From assembly GCA_936924235.1 (NCBI GenBank), contig CAKZHN010000354.1, positions 1 through 11,004 on the forward strand: a DNA stretch of 11,004 bases, in the 5' to 3' direction. The DNA is from an uncultured Rhodoplanes sp. (lineage in GTDB: Bacteria; Pseudomonadota; Alphaproteobacteria; Rhizobiales; Xanthobacteraceae). The notes under the pieces are model-generated. The model did not search any database, had not been told where the DNA came from, and saw only the letters and a list, made by a program, of their open reading frames with translations. The position numbers and the translations under genes are program-made. Below, one piece after another: positions 1 through 7,374 of the stretch (within the stretch, counting starts at the first letter, position 1; each line of letters opens with the position of its first letter).

Positions 1-2
1 CG

Positions 3-1934
3 GCCGCGCTTGAGGAAGCGCAACGCACCAACAAGCCGATCCTGCTCTCCGTCGGCTACGCGGCCTGCCACTGGTGCCACGTCATGGCACACGAGAGCTT
101 CGAGGACGGCGACACCGCGGCGGTGATGAACGAGCTGTTCGTCAACATCAAAGTCGATCGCGAGGAGCGGCCGGATATCGACCAGATCTACATGTCGGCG
201 CTCCATCACCTGGGCGAGCAGGGCGGTTGGCCGTTAACGATGTTTCTCACGCCGAAGGGCGAGCCGGTGTGGGGCGGCACGTATTTTCCGAAAACCTCGC
301 GCTACGGCCGCGCCGCCTTCGTCGATGTGCTGCGCGAGGTGTCGCGGCTGTTCCGCGAAGAACCCGGCAAAATCGGGCAGAATCGCGATGCCCTGATGGA
401 GCGGCTGGAGGCCAAGGCGCGGCCCGTCGGCAAGGTCGTGCTCGGCTCGGATGATCTCAACCAGCTCGCATTGCAGATCGGCGGCGCGTTCGATCAGCGG
501 CATGGCGGGCTGCGCGGCGCGCCGAAGTTTCCGAACGCTGCGCTCTACGAGCTGGTCTGGCGCGCCGGGCTGCGCACCGGCGAGGACCGCTTCTTCAAGC
601 TGATCGAGCACACCCTCGACCACATCTGCGAAGGCGGCATCTACGACCATCTCGGCGGCGGCTTCTCGCGCTATTCGGTCGACGAGCGCTGGCTGGTGCC
701 GCACTTCGAGAAGATGCTGTACGACAACGCCCAGCTGCTCGAGCTGCTGGCGCTGGCTGATCGCCACTCCGGCAATCCGCTGTTCCGGCAACGCGCCGCC
801 GAAACCGTCGGCTGGCTCGCCCGCGAGATGACCACGGCCGAAGGGGCGTTCTCAGCGTCGCTGGACGCGGATTCCGAGGGCGAGGAGGGCAAGTACTACG
901 TCTGGTCGCTCGCCGAGGTCGAGCAGGTGCTCGGTTCCGATGCTGCGTTTTTTGTGCAGCATTACGACGTGACCGCGGAGGGCAATTTCGAGGGCCATAA
1001 TATCCTCAACCTCCTCAAACACTTACCGCGCAGCATAGAAGACGAGGCCAAACTGGCCATGCTGCGGCAGAAGCTTTTTATGCTGCGGGAGGGCAGGATC
1101 CGTCCCGGCCTCGACGACAAGGTCCTGGCGGACTGGAACGGCCTGATGATTGCGGCGCTGGCCAACGCCGGCGCCATGCTGGAGCAGCCGGATTGGATCG
1201 CGCGAGCCGACAAGGCCTTTGATTTTATTGCGAAATCCATGACGCGGGGCGACCGCCTCGGACATTCCTGGCGGCAAGGCAAGCTGCTCTATCCGGGCCT
1301 CGCCTCCGACTTCGCTTGCATGATCCGGGCGGCCCTGGCGCTTTACGAGGCCACCGGACGCCGCGAGCGGCTCGATCAGGCGCTCGCGTGGCAACGCGCG
1401 TTCGACGCCGCCTACGCCAATCCGCAGAACGGCGGCTACTACCTCACGGCGTCGGACGCCGAGGGCTTGGTGGTGCGGCCGGCGTCGACCACGGACGATG
1501 CCACGCCCAACCCCAACGCCCTAGCTGCGCAAAACCTGCTGCGCCTTGCTGCGCTCACGGGCAACGACCAATGGCGCGAGCGCGCCGACCGGCTGATCGA
1601 TGGGGTGCTGTCGGCCACGGCCGACAACCTCCTGTCCCATGCCGCGCTGCTGAATGCAGTCGACCTGCGGCTCAACGCGGCCGAGATCGTCCTGACCGGG
1701 CCGGACCACGAGCGCTTCGCCGCAGCGGCGCTGCGGCTGCCCTATGCCAGCCGGATCATCCTGCGGGCGCCGTCGGCCGCGGCTTTGCCAGCGGGTCATC
1801 CGGCCCAGGCGAAAATTGCTGCAGGCCCCGCGAGCGCAGCATTCGTCTGCGTCGGGCAGACCTGCTCGCTGCCGGTCACCGATCCGGACAGGATCGCCGA
1901 GGTCGTGGACGCCATGCGCCCGCGTTCAGGCTGA
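3..1934 (+). CDS. DUF255 / YyaL-type thioredoxin-domain protein (5' truncated)
   Basis: The reading frame is open to the left window edge, so the gene starts outside; 643 residues are visible. A first in-frame ATG at 84 is internal, because the conserved family motif SVGYAACHWCHVMAHESFED straddles it. The N-terminal part is a thioredoxin-like fold with a CHWC redox motif at visible residues 22-25. The rest matches the helical (alpha/alpha barrel) part of the family, with conserved blocks GGIYDHLGGGFSRYS, SLDADSEGEEGKYYVW and DDKVLADWNGLMIAALA, and a C-terminal CVGQTC pair. Relatives (B. subtilis YyaL, human SPATA20) are about 680-700 residues, so roughly 40 N-terminal residues are missing. 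No biochemical function is firmly established for the family; a redox or sugar-related role is only suggested by the folds. It converges on the next gene with a 4-base gap. Family assignment is firm, function is not. Confidence 0.93.
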   Translation, partial: AALEEAQRTNKPILLSVGYAACHWCHVMAHESFEDGDTAAVMNELFVNIKVDREERPDIDQIYMSALHHLGEQGGWPLTMFLTPKGEPVWGGTYFPKTSRYGRAAFVDVLREVSRLFREEPGKIGQNRDALMERLEAKARPVGKVVLGSDDLNQLALQIGGAFDQRHGGLRGAPKFPNAALYELVWRAGLRTGEDRFFKLIEHTLDHICEGGIYDHLGGGFSRYSVDERWLVPHFEKMLYDNAQLLELLALADRHSGNPLFRQRAAETVGWLAREMTTAEGAFSASLDADSEGEEGKYYVWSLAEVEQVLGSDAAFFVQHYDVTAEGNFEGHNILNLLKHLPRSIEDEAKLAMLRQKLFMLREGRIRPGLDDKVLADWNGLMIAALANAGAMLEQPDWIARADKAFDFIAKSMTRGDRLGHSWRQGKLLYPGLASDFACMIRAALALYEATGRRERLDQALAWQRAFDAAYANPQNGGYYLTASDAEGLVVRPASTTDDATPNPNALAAQNLLRLAALTGNDQWRERADRLIDGVLSATADNLLSHAALLNAVDLRLNAAEIVLTGPDHERFAAAALRLPYASRIILRAPSAAALPAGHPAQAKIAAGPASAAFVCVGQTCSLPVTDPDRIAEVVDAMRPRSG

Positions 1935-1938
1935 GACT

Positions 1939-2598
1939 TCAGGGATGTCGGACCAACGGCCGCCGCATCGGGTGGCCCGTCCGGGTGGTCGGCTTCTTGA
2001 CCGCCGGCTTCTCGGCTTCAGCCTTTGACGCGCTGCCCCACAGCACCGGCACCCAGGCCAGCATGTAGTTGCGCGCCTGCGCCTCGGTCGTGGTGTCGGC
2101 GAGCGTCGACAGCCGGAATTTGACGAACTTGTTGTTCCAGGAGGTCACGCAGAGGTAGCCGTCCTGCGGCTTGGCGCCATCGCGAGTCAGGTGATACGCC
2201 GCGCACTGGAAGCGCGTCCGCTTGGCACTGTCCTCGATGGTGAAATTCCGCCGCAGATAGACCTGGGCGTAGATGCCCCGCGGCTGCGACAGGAACGTAT
2301 CGGCGCGCACCCGCTCGAACTCGGCCCGCACGATCGCCGACTTCACGTCGTCGGGGATCGCGGCTCGCTTGAGATCGTAGATGAACACATCGAGCTTCCA
2401 GCCGGACTGCGAGTAGTCCAGCCCGTAGCCGTCGCCGGGTTTCATCTTCTCGAAATTGGTCGAGTCGTTGAGGGTGAAGCCGGAAATCTCCTCCGGCGCC
2501 TTGAGCCCGTAGACCGATACCGACGCGATGCCGAACGCCGGCGCGGTCGCGACGGCACCCAGCACCAACGCGATGGCGGCGGTCCGGAAGGCTCGCAT
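1939..2598 (-). CDS. putative exported protein of unknown function, coupled to rho
   Basis: This is a 219-residue protein I do not recognise. The N-terminus looks like a Sec signal peptide: MRAFR, a hydrophobic core at residues 7-19, and a possible cleavage site after AFG or AFGIA near residues 23-25. The mature part is mixed polar sequence with two cysteines (C132 and C150), which could form a disulfide in the periplasm. It has a conserved-looking YMLAWVPVLWGS segment near 178-189 and ends in a Lys/Pro/Arg-rich tail. Its ATG overlaps the rho stop codon by one base (TGATG on the minus strand) and I see no strong Shine-Dalgarno, so it is probably translated by coupling and co-transcribed with rho. 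Codon use is GC-rich like its neighbours. It is likely real, but its role is unknown. Confidence 0.8.
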   Translation of the reverse strand: MRAFRTAAIALVLGAVATAPAFGIASVSVYGLKAPEEISGFTLNDSTNFEKMKPGDGYGLDYSQSGWKLDVFIYDLKRAAIPDDVKSAIVRAEFERVRADTFLSQPRGIYAQVYLRRNFTIEDSAKRTRFQCAAYHLTRDGAKPQDGYLCVTSWNNKFVKFRLSTLADTTTEAQARNYMLAWVPVLWGSASKAEAEKPAVKKPTTRTGHPMRRPLVRHP

Positions 2599-3863
2599 CA
2601 GGTGTTCATCGACTCGAAGAATTCAGCGTTGTTCTTCGTGCTGCGCAATTTGTCGAGCAGGAAGTCAATCGCATCCATGGTTCCCATCGGGTTAAGAATC
2701 CGGCGGAGAACGTACATTTTCTTGAGTTGCTGCGGCTCGGTGAGCAGCTCTTCCTTACGCGTGCCTGACCGGGTGATGTCCATGGCCGGGAAGGTGCGCT
2801 TGTCGGCGACCTTGCGATCGAGGATGAGCTCGGAGTTGCCGGTGCCCTTGAACTCTTCGAAAATCACCTCGTCCATGCGGCTGCCGGTGTCGATCAGCGC
2901 GGTGGCGATGATGGTCAGCGAGCCGCCTTCCTCGATGTTGCGCGCGGCGCCAAAGAAGCGCTTCGGCCGCTGCAGGGCGTTGGCGTCGACACCGCCGGTC
3001 AACACCTTGCCGGATGACGGCACCACTGTGTTGTAAGCGCGGCCCAGACGGGTAATCGAATCGAGCAGGATCACGACGTCACGGCCGTGCTCGACCAGGC
3101 GCTTGGCCTTTTCGATCACCATCTCGGCCACCTGCACGTGGCGCGAGGCCGGCTCGTCGAAGGTCGAGGACACGACCTCGCCCTTCACCGAGCGCTGCAT
3201 GTCGGTGACTTCCTCGGGCCGCTCGTCGATCAGCAGCACGATCAGGTAGCACTCGGGATGGTTGGCGGTAATCGAGTGCGCGATGTTCTGCAGCAGCACG
3301 GTCTTGCCGGTGCGCGGCGGCGACACGATCAGCGCGCGCTGTCCTTTGCCGATCGGCGCCACGATGTCGATGACGCGGGCCGAGAGGTCCTTCTTGGTCG
3401 CGTCCTCGTGCTCCATTTTCAGGCGCTGCTCGGGATAGAGCGGCGTCAGGTTGTCGAAGTTGATCTTGTGGCGCGCCTTCTCGGGGTCCTCGAAATTGAT
3501 CGTGTTGACCTTGAGCAGCGCAAAATAACGCTCGCCGTCCTTGGGCGAGCGGATCTGGCCGTCGACGGTGTCGCCGGTGCGAAGCCCGAAGCGGCGGATC
3601 TGGGAGGGCGAGACGTAGATGTCGTCGGGGCCGGGGAGGTAATTCGCCTCCGGCGAGCGCAGGAAGCCGAAGCCGTCCGACAGCACCTCGACGACGCCTT
3701 CGCCGATGATGTCGACCTCTTTGGTCGCGAGTTGCTTGAGGATGGCGAACATCAGCTCCTGCTTGCGCATGGTGCTGGCGTTCTCGATCTCCTGCTCCTC
3801 GGCAAAGGCCAGAAGTTCGGGAGGGGTTTTGGATTTCAGGTCTTGGAGCTTCATTTCCCGCAT
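2598..3863 (-). CDS. rho: transcription termination factor Rho
   Basis: Rho is the hexameric RNA-dependent ATPase and helicase that ends untranslated transcripts. The 421-residue length fits the family (E. coli 419), with no large N-terminal insertion. Motifs are complete: the RNP1-like primary RNA-binding motif GFGFLR at 64-69, Walker A SPPRTGKT at 181-188, Walker B DVVILLD at 262-268, the Q-loop region TGGVDA at 289-294, and the R-loop KGTGN at 339-343. The start MREMKLQDLK is chosen because an AGGA Shine-Dalgarno lies 8 bases upstream (3872-3875 on the plus strand). Met4 is an alternative start. It follows hemJ after a 250-base gap that carries a candidate promoter and a C-rich leader, and its stop overlaps the next gene's start. 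In many alphaproteobacteria mnmE follows rho; here a small exported-protein gene does. Confidence 0.99.
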   Translation of the reverse strand: MREMKLQDLKSKTPPELLAFAEEQEIENASTMRKQELMFAILKQLATKEVDIIGEGVVEVLSDGFGFLRSPEANYLPGPDDIYVSPSQIRRFGLRTGDTVDGQIRSPKDGERYFALLKVNTINFEDPEKARHKINFDNLTPLYPEQRLKMEHEDATKKDLSARVIDIVAPIGKGQRALIVSPPRTGKTVLLQNIAHSITANHPECYLIVLLIDERPEEVTDMQRSVKGEVVSSTFDEPASRHVQVAEMVIEKAKRLVEHGRDVVILLDSITRLGRAYNTVVPSSGKVLTGGVDANALQRPKRFFGAARNIEEGGSLTIIATALIDTGSRMDEVIFEEFKGTGNSELILDRKVADKRTFPAMDITRSGTRKEELLTEPQQLKKMYVLRRILNPMGTMDAIDFLLDKLRSTKNNAEFFESMNT

Positions 3864-4047
3864 GCGGGGCGTCCTATGGGGGTAACCGCTGTCGCCGAAA
3901 ACGAACGAATGCGGTGGAACGTTCAGGAAGGGCGCAGGTCTTGGGGTGTCGGCTGAATTGAGGGCCTAAACCCTGATGCGGCGGCTGGTCCGGGTACTTG
4001 AAGACCGGAACTCGACGGCATCCGCCTGCGTTCGGAGGGATTTGAAA
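3864..4047 (-). promoter_or_regulatory. long rho leader, C-rich and G-poor (possible Rho autoregulation)
   Basis: Between the candidate promoter and the rho start lies an untranslated leader of roughly 175 bases. On the minus strand the 65 bases from 3966 down to 3902 contain 28 C and 12 G by hand count. That is a strong C-over-G bias typical of Rho-utilisation regions. Rho autoregulation through attenuation in the leader is known in E. coli, and autoregulation is reported in Caulobacter. I infer the same here; no terminator hairpin or conserved riboswitch is visible. Confidence 0.45.
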
Positions 4048-4076
4048 TATATACGGAAAAACGGCCGATTTCGCAA
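4048..4076 (-). promoter_or_regulatory. candidate sigma70-type promoter for rho
   Basis: On the minus strand TTGCGA (4076-4071) and TATATA (4053-4048) are separated by exactly 17 bases. Each hexamer matches 4 of 6 consensus positions; a TATATT shifted by two bases matches better but gives a 19-base spacer. The AT-rich patch stands out in GC-rich surroundings and lies in the gap after hemJ. Transcription would start near 4040. This is a motif match only. Confidence 0.4.
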
Positions 4077-4113
4077 GGGTGGCGGCTTGGCGCAGTGCAA
4101 AAATCAGGCGCCG

Positions 4114-4536
4114 TCAGAACGGTTTGACCACCACCAGGATCACGATCAGGATCATCAGGACGGTGGGCACCTCATTGATAATCCTGAAGAATTTTTGCGA
4201 TTTCCGGCGCCGGTCGGCGGCGAAATCCTTCACATAGCGGCTCAACATCCCGTGAACGCCGGACATCAGGATTACCAGCAGCAGCTTGGCGTGGAGCCAG
4301 GGCGCCTTGAACCAGCCGCCCTGGTAGGCGAGCCACAGCCCCAGCACCCAGGTCAGGATCATCGCCGGGTTGATGATCGCCCGGAGCAGCCGCCGCTCCA
4401 TGACCTTGAAGGTCTCGGACTGGATCGAGCCGACATCGGCCTCGCAGTGATAGACGAACAGCCGCGGCAGGTAGAGCATGCCGGCCATCCAGGCGATGAC
4501 CGCGATGATGTGGAAGGCTTTCAACCATTCGTACAT
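4114..4536 (-). CDS. hemJ: HemJ-type protoporphyrinogen IX oxidase (UPF0093)
   Basis: HemJ is an inner-membrane protein that oxidises protoporphyrinogen IX to protoporphyrin IX, the penultimate step of heme synthesis, in bacteria lacking HemG or HemY. The 140-residue length matches the family. Conserved features are the N-terminal EWLKAFHIIAVIAWMAG with invariant His9, then YLPRLFVYH (22-30), the FKVMERRLLR block (43-52), LHAKLLLV (81-88) and NEVP (121-124). About four transmembrane segments are visible, near residues 8-28, 54-71, 82-98 and 120-137. The start MYEWLKAFH is typical of the family, with GGAACC a little upstream. It lies 14 bases after the sulfotransferase stop and downstream of hemE, fitting a heme cluster that has been interrupted. 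Confidence 0.95.
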   Translation of the reverse strand: MYEWLKAFHIIAVIAWMAGMLYLPRLFVYHCEADVGSIQSETFKVMERRLLRAIINPAMILTWVLGLWLAYQGGWFKAPWLHAKLLLVILMSGVHGMLSRYVKDFAADRRRKSQKFFRIINEVPTVLMILIVILVVVKPF

Positions 4537-4550
4537 GCGAGAAGGTTCCG

Positions 4551-5918
4551 TTATGCCGATCCTGAAGAGGGTTCGCCTGGACCGCTATCGCGAGCCCGCC
4601 GATTCTTCCACGGGAAACCCGTTTCGGGCAGTGGCCTCTCCAGGAATTCACACAGCTTCGGCCAGCCGTCGCCCTCGAATACGTTGAACTCGAGCAGGCG
4701 GCCAGAGGGTTTGTCCAAAAAGAAATTCCGAACCCGGCGCTCGTGAGCCGCGTAAGCCTGCTCCAGCCCGTCGTGATGCAAGTAGAGCCCGGCGTGAATC
4801 GCGACGCTTTCGAAACCGTGCCGCCATTCCGTTGATCTGCCGATGCGCTGCCGCATTCCCTCGATGTCGGTTCGCCCGGTGTTGATGGCGTAGTGATCCG
4901 TCATCGAACGAACCCAGTCGTCGAGCCGCCGTTGCGTCAGGATGAACCTCGCATTGGGATACTGATAAAAAAGTTTTTCAAAATTCTGGGAGGCCGACGT
5001 ATCGCACGCGCCTCCCAGCATGAAGAAATCGACATCGGACAGAATCTGGTTCGTCAGCGGATTTGTCCAATGCCCGTTGTCGATGCCCAACAACGTCAAC
5101 GCATCCGACAAAGAGCTCGTCGCGGTCTTGGCCAAGCCGATGCCAAACACTTTCGGTTCGTTGAAGACCTCAAGCCGCGGCAGTTCGACCCGTCGCCGGA
5201 CTGCGCCGAAAATTAGTCGATACCGGTCGTCCTTGATCTGGTCATGCAACACGTCATACCGCTGCATGAATTCATCAAAGCGCTCGAGCGCAACCAACAG
5301 CCGCAACTCGATCACCGCGGTCCTGCCGCTGTCCGCTTCGCCCGGCAACCCGCGAACCGAGCTCAAAAGATCCAGCCATAAGTGCGCACGGTCTCCGCGT
5401 TCGATCAGGACCGGAATCGCGTCAAAGCACATCTCGCATTTCTTGAGCGTATCGGCTTGCTTCACGTTCCGAACCAATTCCGGACGAGCCAGCGACACCT
5501 CACCCAAAAGCGTCAGGAATGCGACCTTATGAAACGGTCCGTCCTCTTCCAGATCGCGAAACGGTTCGCGATCGAGATAGCGCAGCAATTCGCTGCGTCG
5601 CTGCTCGTAGTTCGACTCGCTGCGGCACGCGCCGATGATCGAACGAACCAATCTGAATAGAACGCGAGGATTATCGGGTTGAGCGTTTGCGATATCCGAC
5701 AGCTCGTTCTCGGCCTCGCGGTATCTTCGAAGCGCATGCAGCACGTCGGCGCGAGAGACTTTCCAGTTGTCGCGCGGCGACGGCAGCGCGGCCAGCGCCT
5801 TGTCCCAGTAGGCCAGTGCAGCAGGCCAGTCCTTGCGTTGCATCGCCGACCGCGCGTGCTTCGCAAGATCATTCGCCGTTTCGTCCGATGACGGACCGGC
5901 CGCAGACGCCGTACTCAT
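4551..5918 (-). CDS. TPR-containing sulfotransferase family protein
   Basis: This 455-residue protein has two parts. Residues about 17-95 look like two tetratricopeptide-type helical repeats, followed by a helical linker to about 250. Residues 256-440 resemble PAPS-dependent sulfotransferases. VFGIGLAKTATSSL (257-270) is the 5'-phosphosulfate loop, with KTATSS in place of the usual KTGTTS. FILTQRRLDDWVRSM (325-339) is the 3'-phosphate motif, with Arg330 and Ser338 eight residues apart as in known sulfotransferases. The C-terminal LEFNVFEGDGWPKLCEFL is typical of the Sulfotransfer_4-like group. The acceptor is unknown; glycans, lipids or Nod-factor-like molecules are possible but not shown. 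GAGGGG about 8 bases upstream supports the start. No signal peptide is seen, so it is probably cytoplasmic. It sits 60 bases after hemE and 14 before hemJ, and sampled lines are only about 48-53% GC against about 67% in rho. Confidence 0.85.
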   Translation of the reverse strand: MSTASAAGPSSDETANDLAKHARSAMQRKDWPAALAYWDKALAALPSPRDNWKVSRADVLHALRRYREAENELSDIANAQPDNPRVLFRLVRSIIGACRSESNYEQRRSELLRYLDREPFRDLEEDGPFHKVAFLTLLGEVSLARPELVRNVKQADTLKKCEMCFDAIPVLIERGDRAHLWLDLLSSVRGLPGEADSGRTAVIELRLLVALERFDEFMQRYDVLHDQIKDDRYRLIFGAVRRRVELPRLEVFNEPKVFGIGLAKTATSSLSDALTLLGIDNGHWTNPLTNQILSDVDFFMLGGACDTSASQNFEKLFYQYPNARFILTQRRLDDWVRSMTDHYAINTGRTDIEGMRQRIGRSTEWRHGFESVAIHAGLYLHHDGLEQAYAAHERRVRNFFLDKPSGRLLEFNVFEGDGWPKLCEFLERPLPETGFPWKNRRARDSGPGEPSSGSA

Positions 5919-5978
5919 CGCCTTGCCCCTCGGACTCGCAGCAACACCTGCGCTTTCCTTTGCGCCTGCCTTGAAAAT

Positions 5979-7022
5979 CTACTTCCTCACGCGGGCGATC
6001 ATCCTCTCGACATGCGCAATCGGCGTGTCCGGCAAAATGCCGTGGCCGAGATTGAAGATGAACGGCCCGCCCGCAAACGTGCTCAACACCGCATCCACGC
6101 CGCGATCGAGCGCCTCGCCGCCCGCACGCAGCACCAGCGGATCGAGATTGCCCTGCACCGGCACACGGCGCTGGATCGTATCGCGCGCGAACGCCGGATC
6201 GATCATCCAGTCGAGTCCGACCGCACTGACCGGCACCTGCTCGATGTAACGCGAGAGGTTGCTGCCGGCGCCGCGCGGAAAGCCGATGATCCTCGCGTTC
6301 GGCACCGTCTTGCGCACCCCCGCCACGATCCGCTGCATCGGCGCAACGCACCAGCGCTGGAACGCGTCGGGTGGCAGCACGCCCGCCCAGGTGTCGAACA
6401 CCTGCACGGCATCGACGCCCGCCTGAAGCTGCCGGATGAGATAACGGATCGAAGCGTCGGCCAGGATGTCGATCAGCCGGCCGAACGCCTCCGGATGCCG
6501 GTAGGCGAACAGCCGCGCCGGCGCCTGGTCCGGCGTGCCGCGGCCGGCGATCATGTAGGTGGCGACAGTCCACGGCGCGCCGCAGAAGCCCAGGAACGCA
6601 ACATTCGGCGGCAACGCTGACTTGACCAAGCCGATCGTCTCGTAGACCGGCGCCAGCACGTTGTCGTCGATCGTTCCGCGCATGCTCGCGATCGCGGCCG
6701 GATCGTCGATCGGCTCGAGCAGAGGACCTTCGCCCGCGGAAAATCGCACGTTGCGGCCGAGCGCCTGCGGGATCACCAGGATGTCGGAAAACAAGATCGC
6801 CGCATCGAAGCCGAACCGCCGGATCGGCTGCAGCGTGACCTCGGCGGCAAGCTTCGGCGTGAAGCACAGATCGAGGAAGCCGCCGGCCGTGCCGCGGACC
6901 GCCATGTACTCCGGCAGATAGCGTCCGGCTTGGCGCATCATCCAGAGCGGCGGCACGACCTGCCGTCTGCCGTCGAGCACGTCGCAGAGCGGTTTATGCA
7001 CGAGCTCTCCGGTCACCTTCAC
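5979..7022 (-). CDS. hemE: uroporphyrinogen decarboxylase HemE
   Basis: HemE removes four carboxyl groups from uroporphyrinogen III to give coproporphyrinogen III in the cytoplasm. With the GTG start at 7022 it is 347 residues, close to the family's usual 345-355. Active-site features are intact: the signature PLWMMRQAGRYLPEY with Arg30 and Arg34, the catalytic aspartate in FSDIL (Asp80), GFCGAPWTVATYMIAGRG with the conserved Tyr156, and FNLGHGILPDTP with His327. GTG at 7022 is preceded by AGGGG about five bases upstream. An in-frame GTG at 7082 would add 20 residues with no HemE character and would extend across the AT-rich repeat segment, so I prefer 7022. It is transcribed away from the putative origin. 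Confidence 0.97.
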   Translation of the reverse strand: MKVTGELVHKPLCDVLDGRRQVVPPLWMMRQAGRYLPEYMAVRGTAGGFLDLCFTPKLAAEVTLQPIRRFGFDAAILFSDILVIPQALGRNVRFSAGEGPLLEPIDDPAAIASMRGTIDDNVLAPVYETIGLVKSALPPNVAFLGFCGAPWTVATYMIAGRGTPDQAPARLFAYRHPEAFGRLIDILADASIRYLIRQLQAGVDAVQVFDTWAGVLPPDAFQRWCVAPMQRIVAGVRKTVPNARIIGFPRGAGSNLSRYIEQVPVSAVGLDWMIDPAFARDTIQRRVPVQGNLDPLVLRAGGEALDRGVDAVLSTFAGGPFIFNLGHGILPDTPIAHVERMIARVRK

Positions 7023-7029
7023 TTCACCC

Positions 7030-7064
7030 CTAAATACTAGATTCTTAGTTGTAGTGATTCTTAG
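7030..7064. other. AT-rich segment, candidate DNA unwinding element
   Basis: By hand count 25 of 35 bases are A or T, the most AT-rich stretch I see near the gap, in DNA of roughly 65% GC. It lies at the hemE-proximal side of the putative origin and overlaps the 9-mer direct repeat. It could equally include the hemE promoter, although no good -35/-10 pair is visible. Confidence 0.45.
7040..7064 (+). repeat. direct repeat of GATTCTTAG (two copies, 7-base spacer)
   Basis: GATTCTTAG occurs at 7040-7048 and again at 7056-7064, giving a 16-base period. The repeat lies in the AT-rich part of the putative origin, just upstream of hemE. It may be an origin 13-mer-like element or a paired regulator site. 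It does not fit the DnaA-box or CtrA consensus. Confidence 0.85.
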
Positions 7065-7144
7065 GCGGTGGTTTTGACTCACGACTCGTCATCCCCACGC
7101 GATCCACGGCGCCGACTTCTGTCCCCAAGCATCCGTGGGCTCGT

Positions 7145-7153
7145 TGTGGATTG
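7145..7153 (-). promoter_or_regulatory. weak DnaA box candidate (CAATCCACA)
   Basis: The minus strand reads CAATCCACA, matching TTATCCACA at 7 of 9 positions with the ATCCACA core intact. A second weak match, CTATCCAAA, follows on the same strand at 7155-7163. Support is mainly the location in the putative origin. Confidence 0.4.
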
Positions 7154-7352
7154 CTTTGGATAGCGATTCCGGCTGTCTTTTCAAAGCCTAATCCGCCATT
7201 CGCCGGCGGCGGCGAGAGCGTCCATCCAAGCCCGCCCGAAATCCTCAGCGCTCCTTTGATTGGCACTCCAAACTGCACCGGTGTGGACGGATTGCCGGGT
7301 TATCCGACCGAAGTGCTTGCACCGCCCCGGAAGGCATGGCCTTTTCCTAACC

Positions 7353-7361
7353 TGATCCACA
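7353..7361 (+). promoter_or_regulatory. DnaA box (TGATCCACA, Caulobacter G-box type)
   Basis: TGATCCACA differs from the E. coli consensus TTATCCACA at one position. As I recall, it is identical to the moderate-affinity G-boxes of the Caulobacter origin. It lies 20 bases before the PPSR start codon within the hemE–PPSR gap, the expected origin location. Confidence 0.6.
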
Positions 7362-7374
7362 GGCCCGGCAGCTG

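Noticed and set aside
234..791. Long antisense open frames inside DUF255, rho, PPSR, coaE and dnaQ genes
   Set aside because: High GC content produces long shadow frames; their sequences are Arg/Ala/His-rich and without family motifs.
3923..4021. Minus-strand 32-codon open frame in the rho leader, similar in length to the E. coli rhoL leader peptide
   Set aside because: No usable Shine-Dalgarno, and only 16 of 31 third codon positions are G or C, unlike real genes here. The length match is likely chance.
4060..4113. Intrinsic terminator after hemJ
   Set aside because: GGCGC/GCGCC could form a 5-bp stem with a 14-base loop, but no U-tract follows it; the T-run near 4060 lacks a proper hairpin.
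7179..7191. IHF site in the putative origin (TTTCAAAGCCTAA)
   Set aside because: Two mismatches to the WATCARNNNNTTR consensus at informative positions; kept only as a remark, not a feature.
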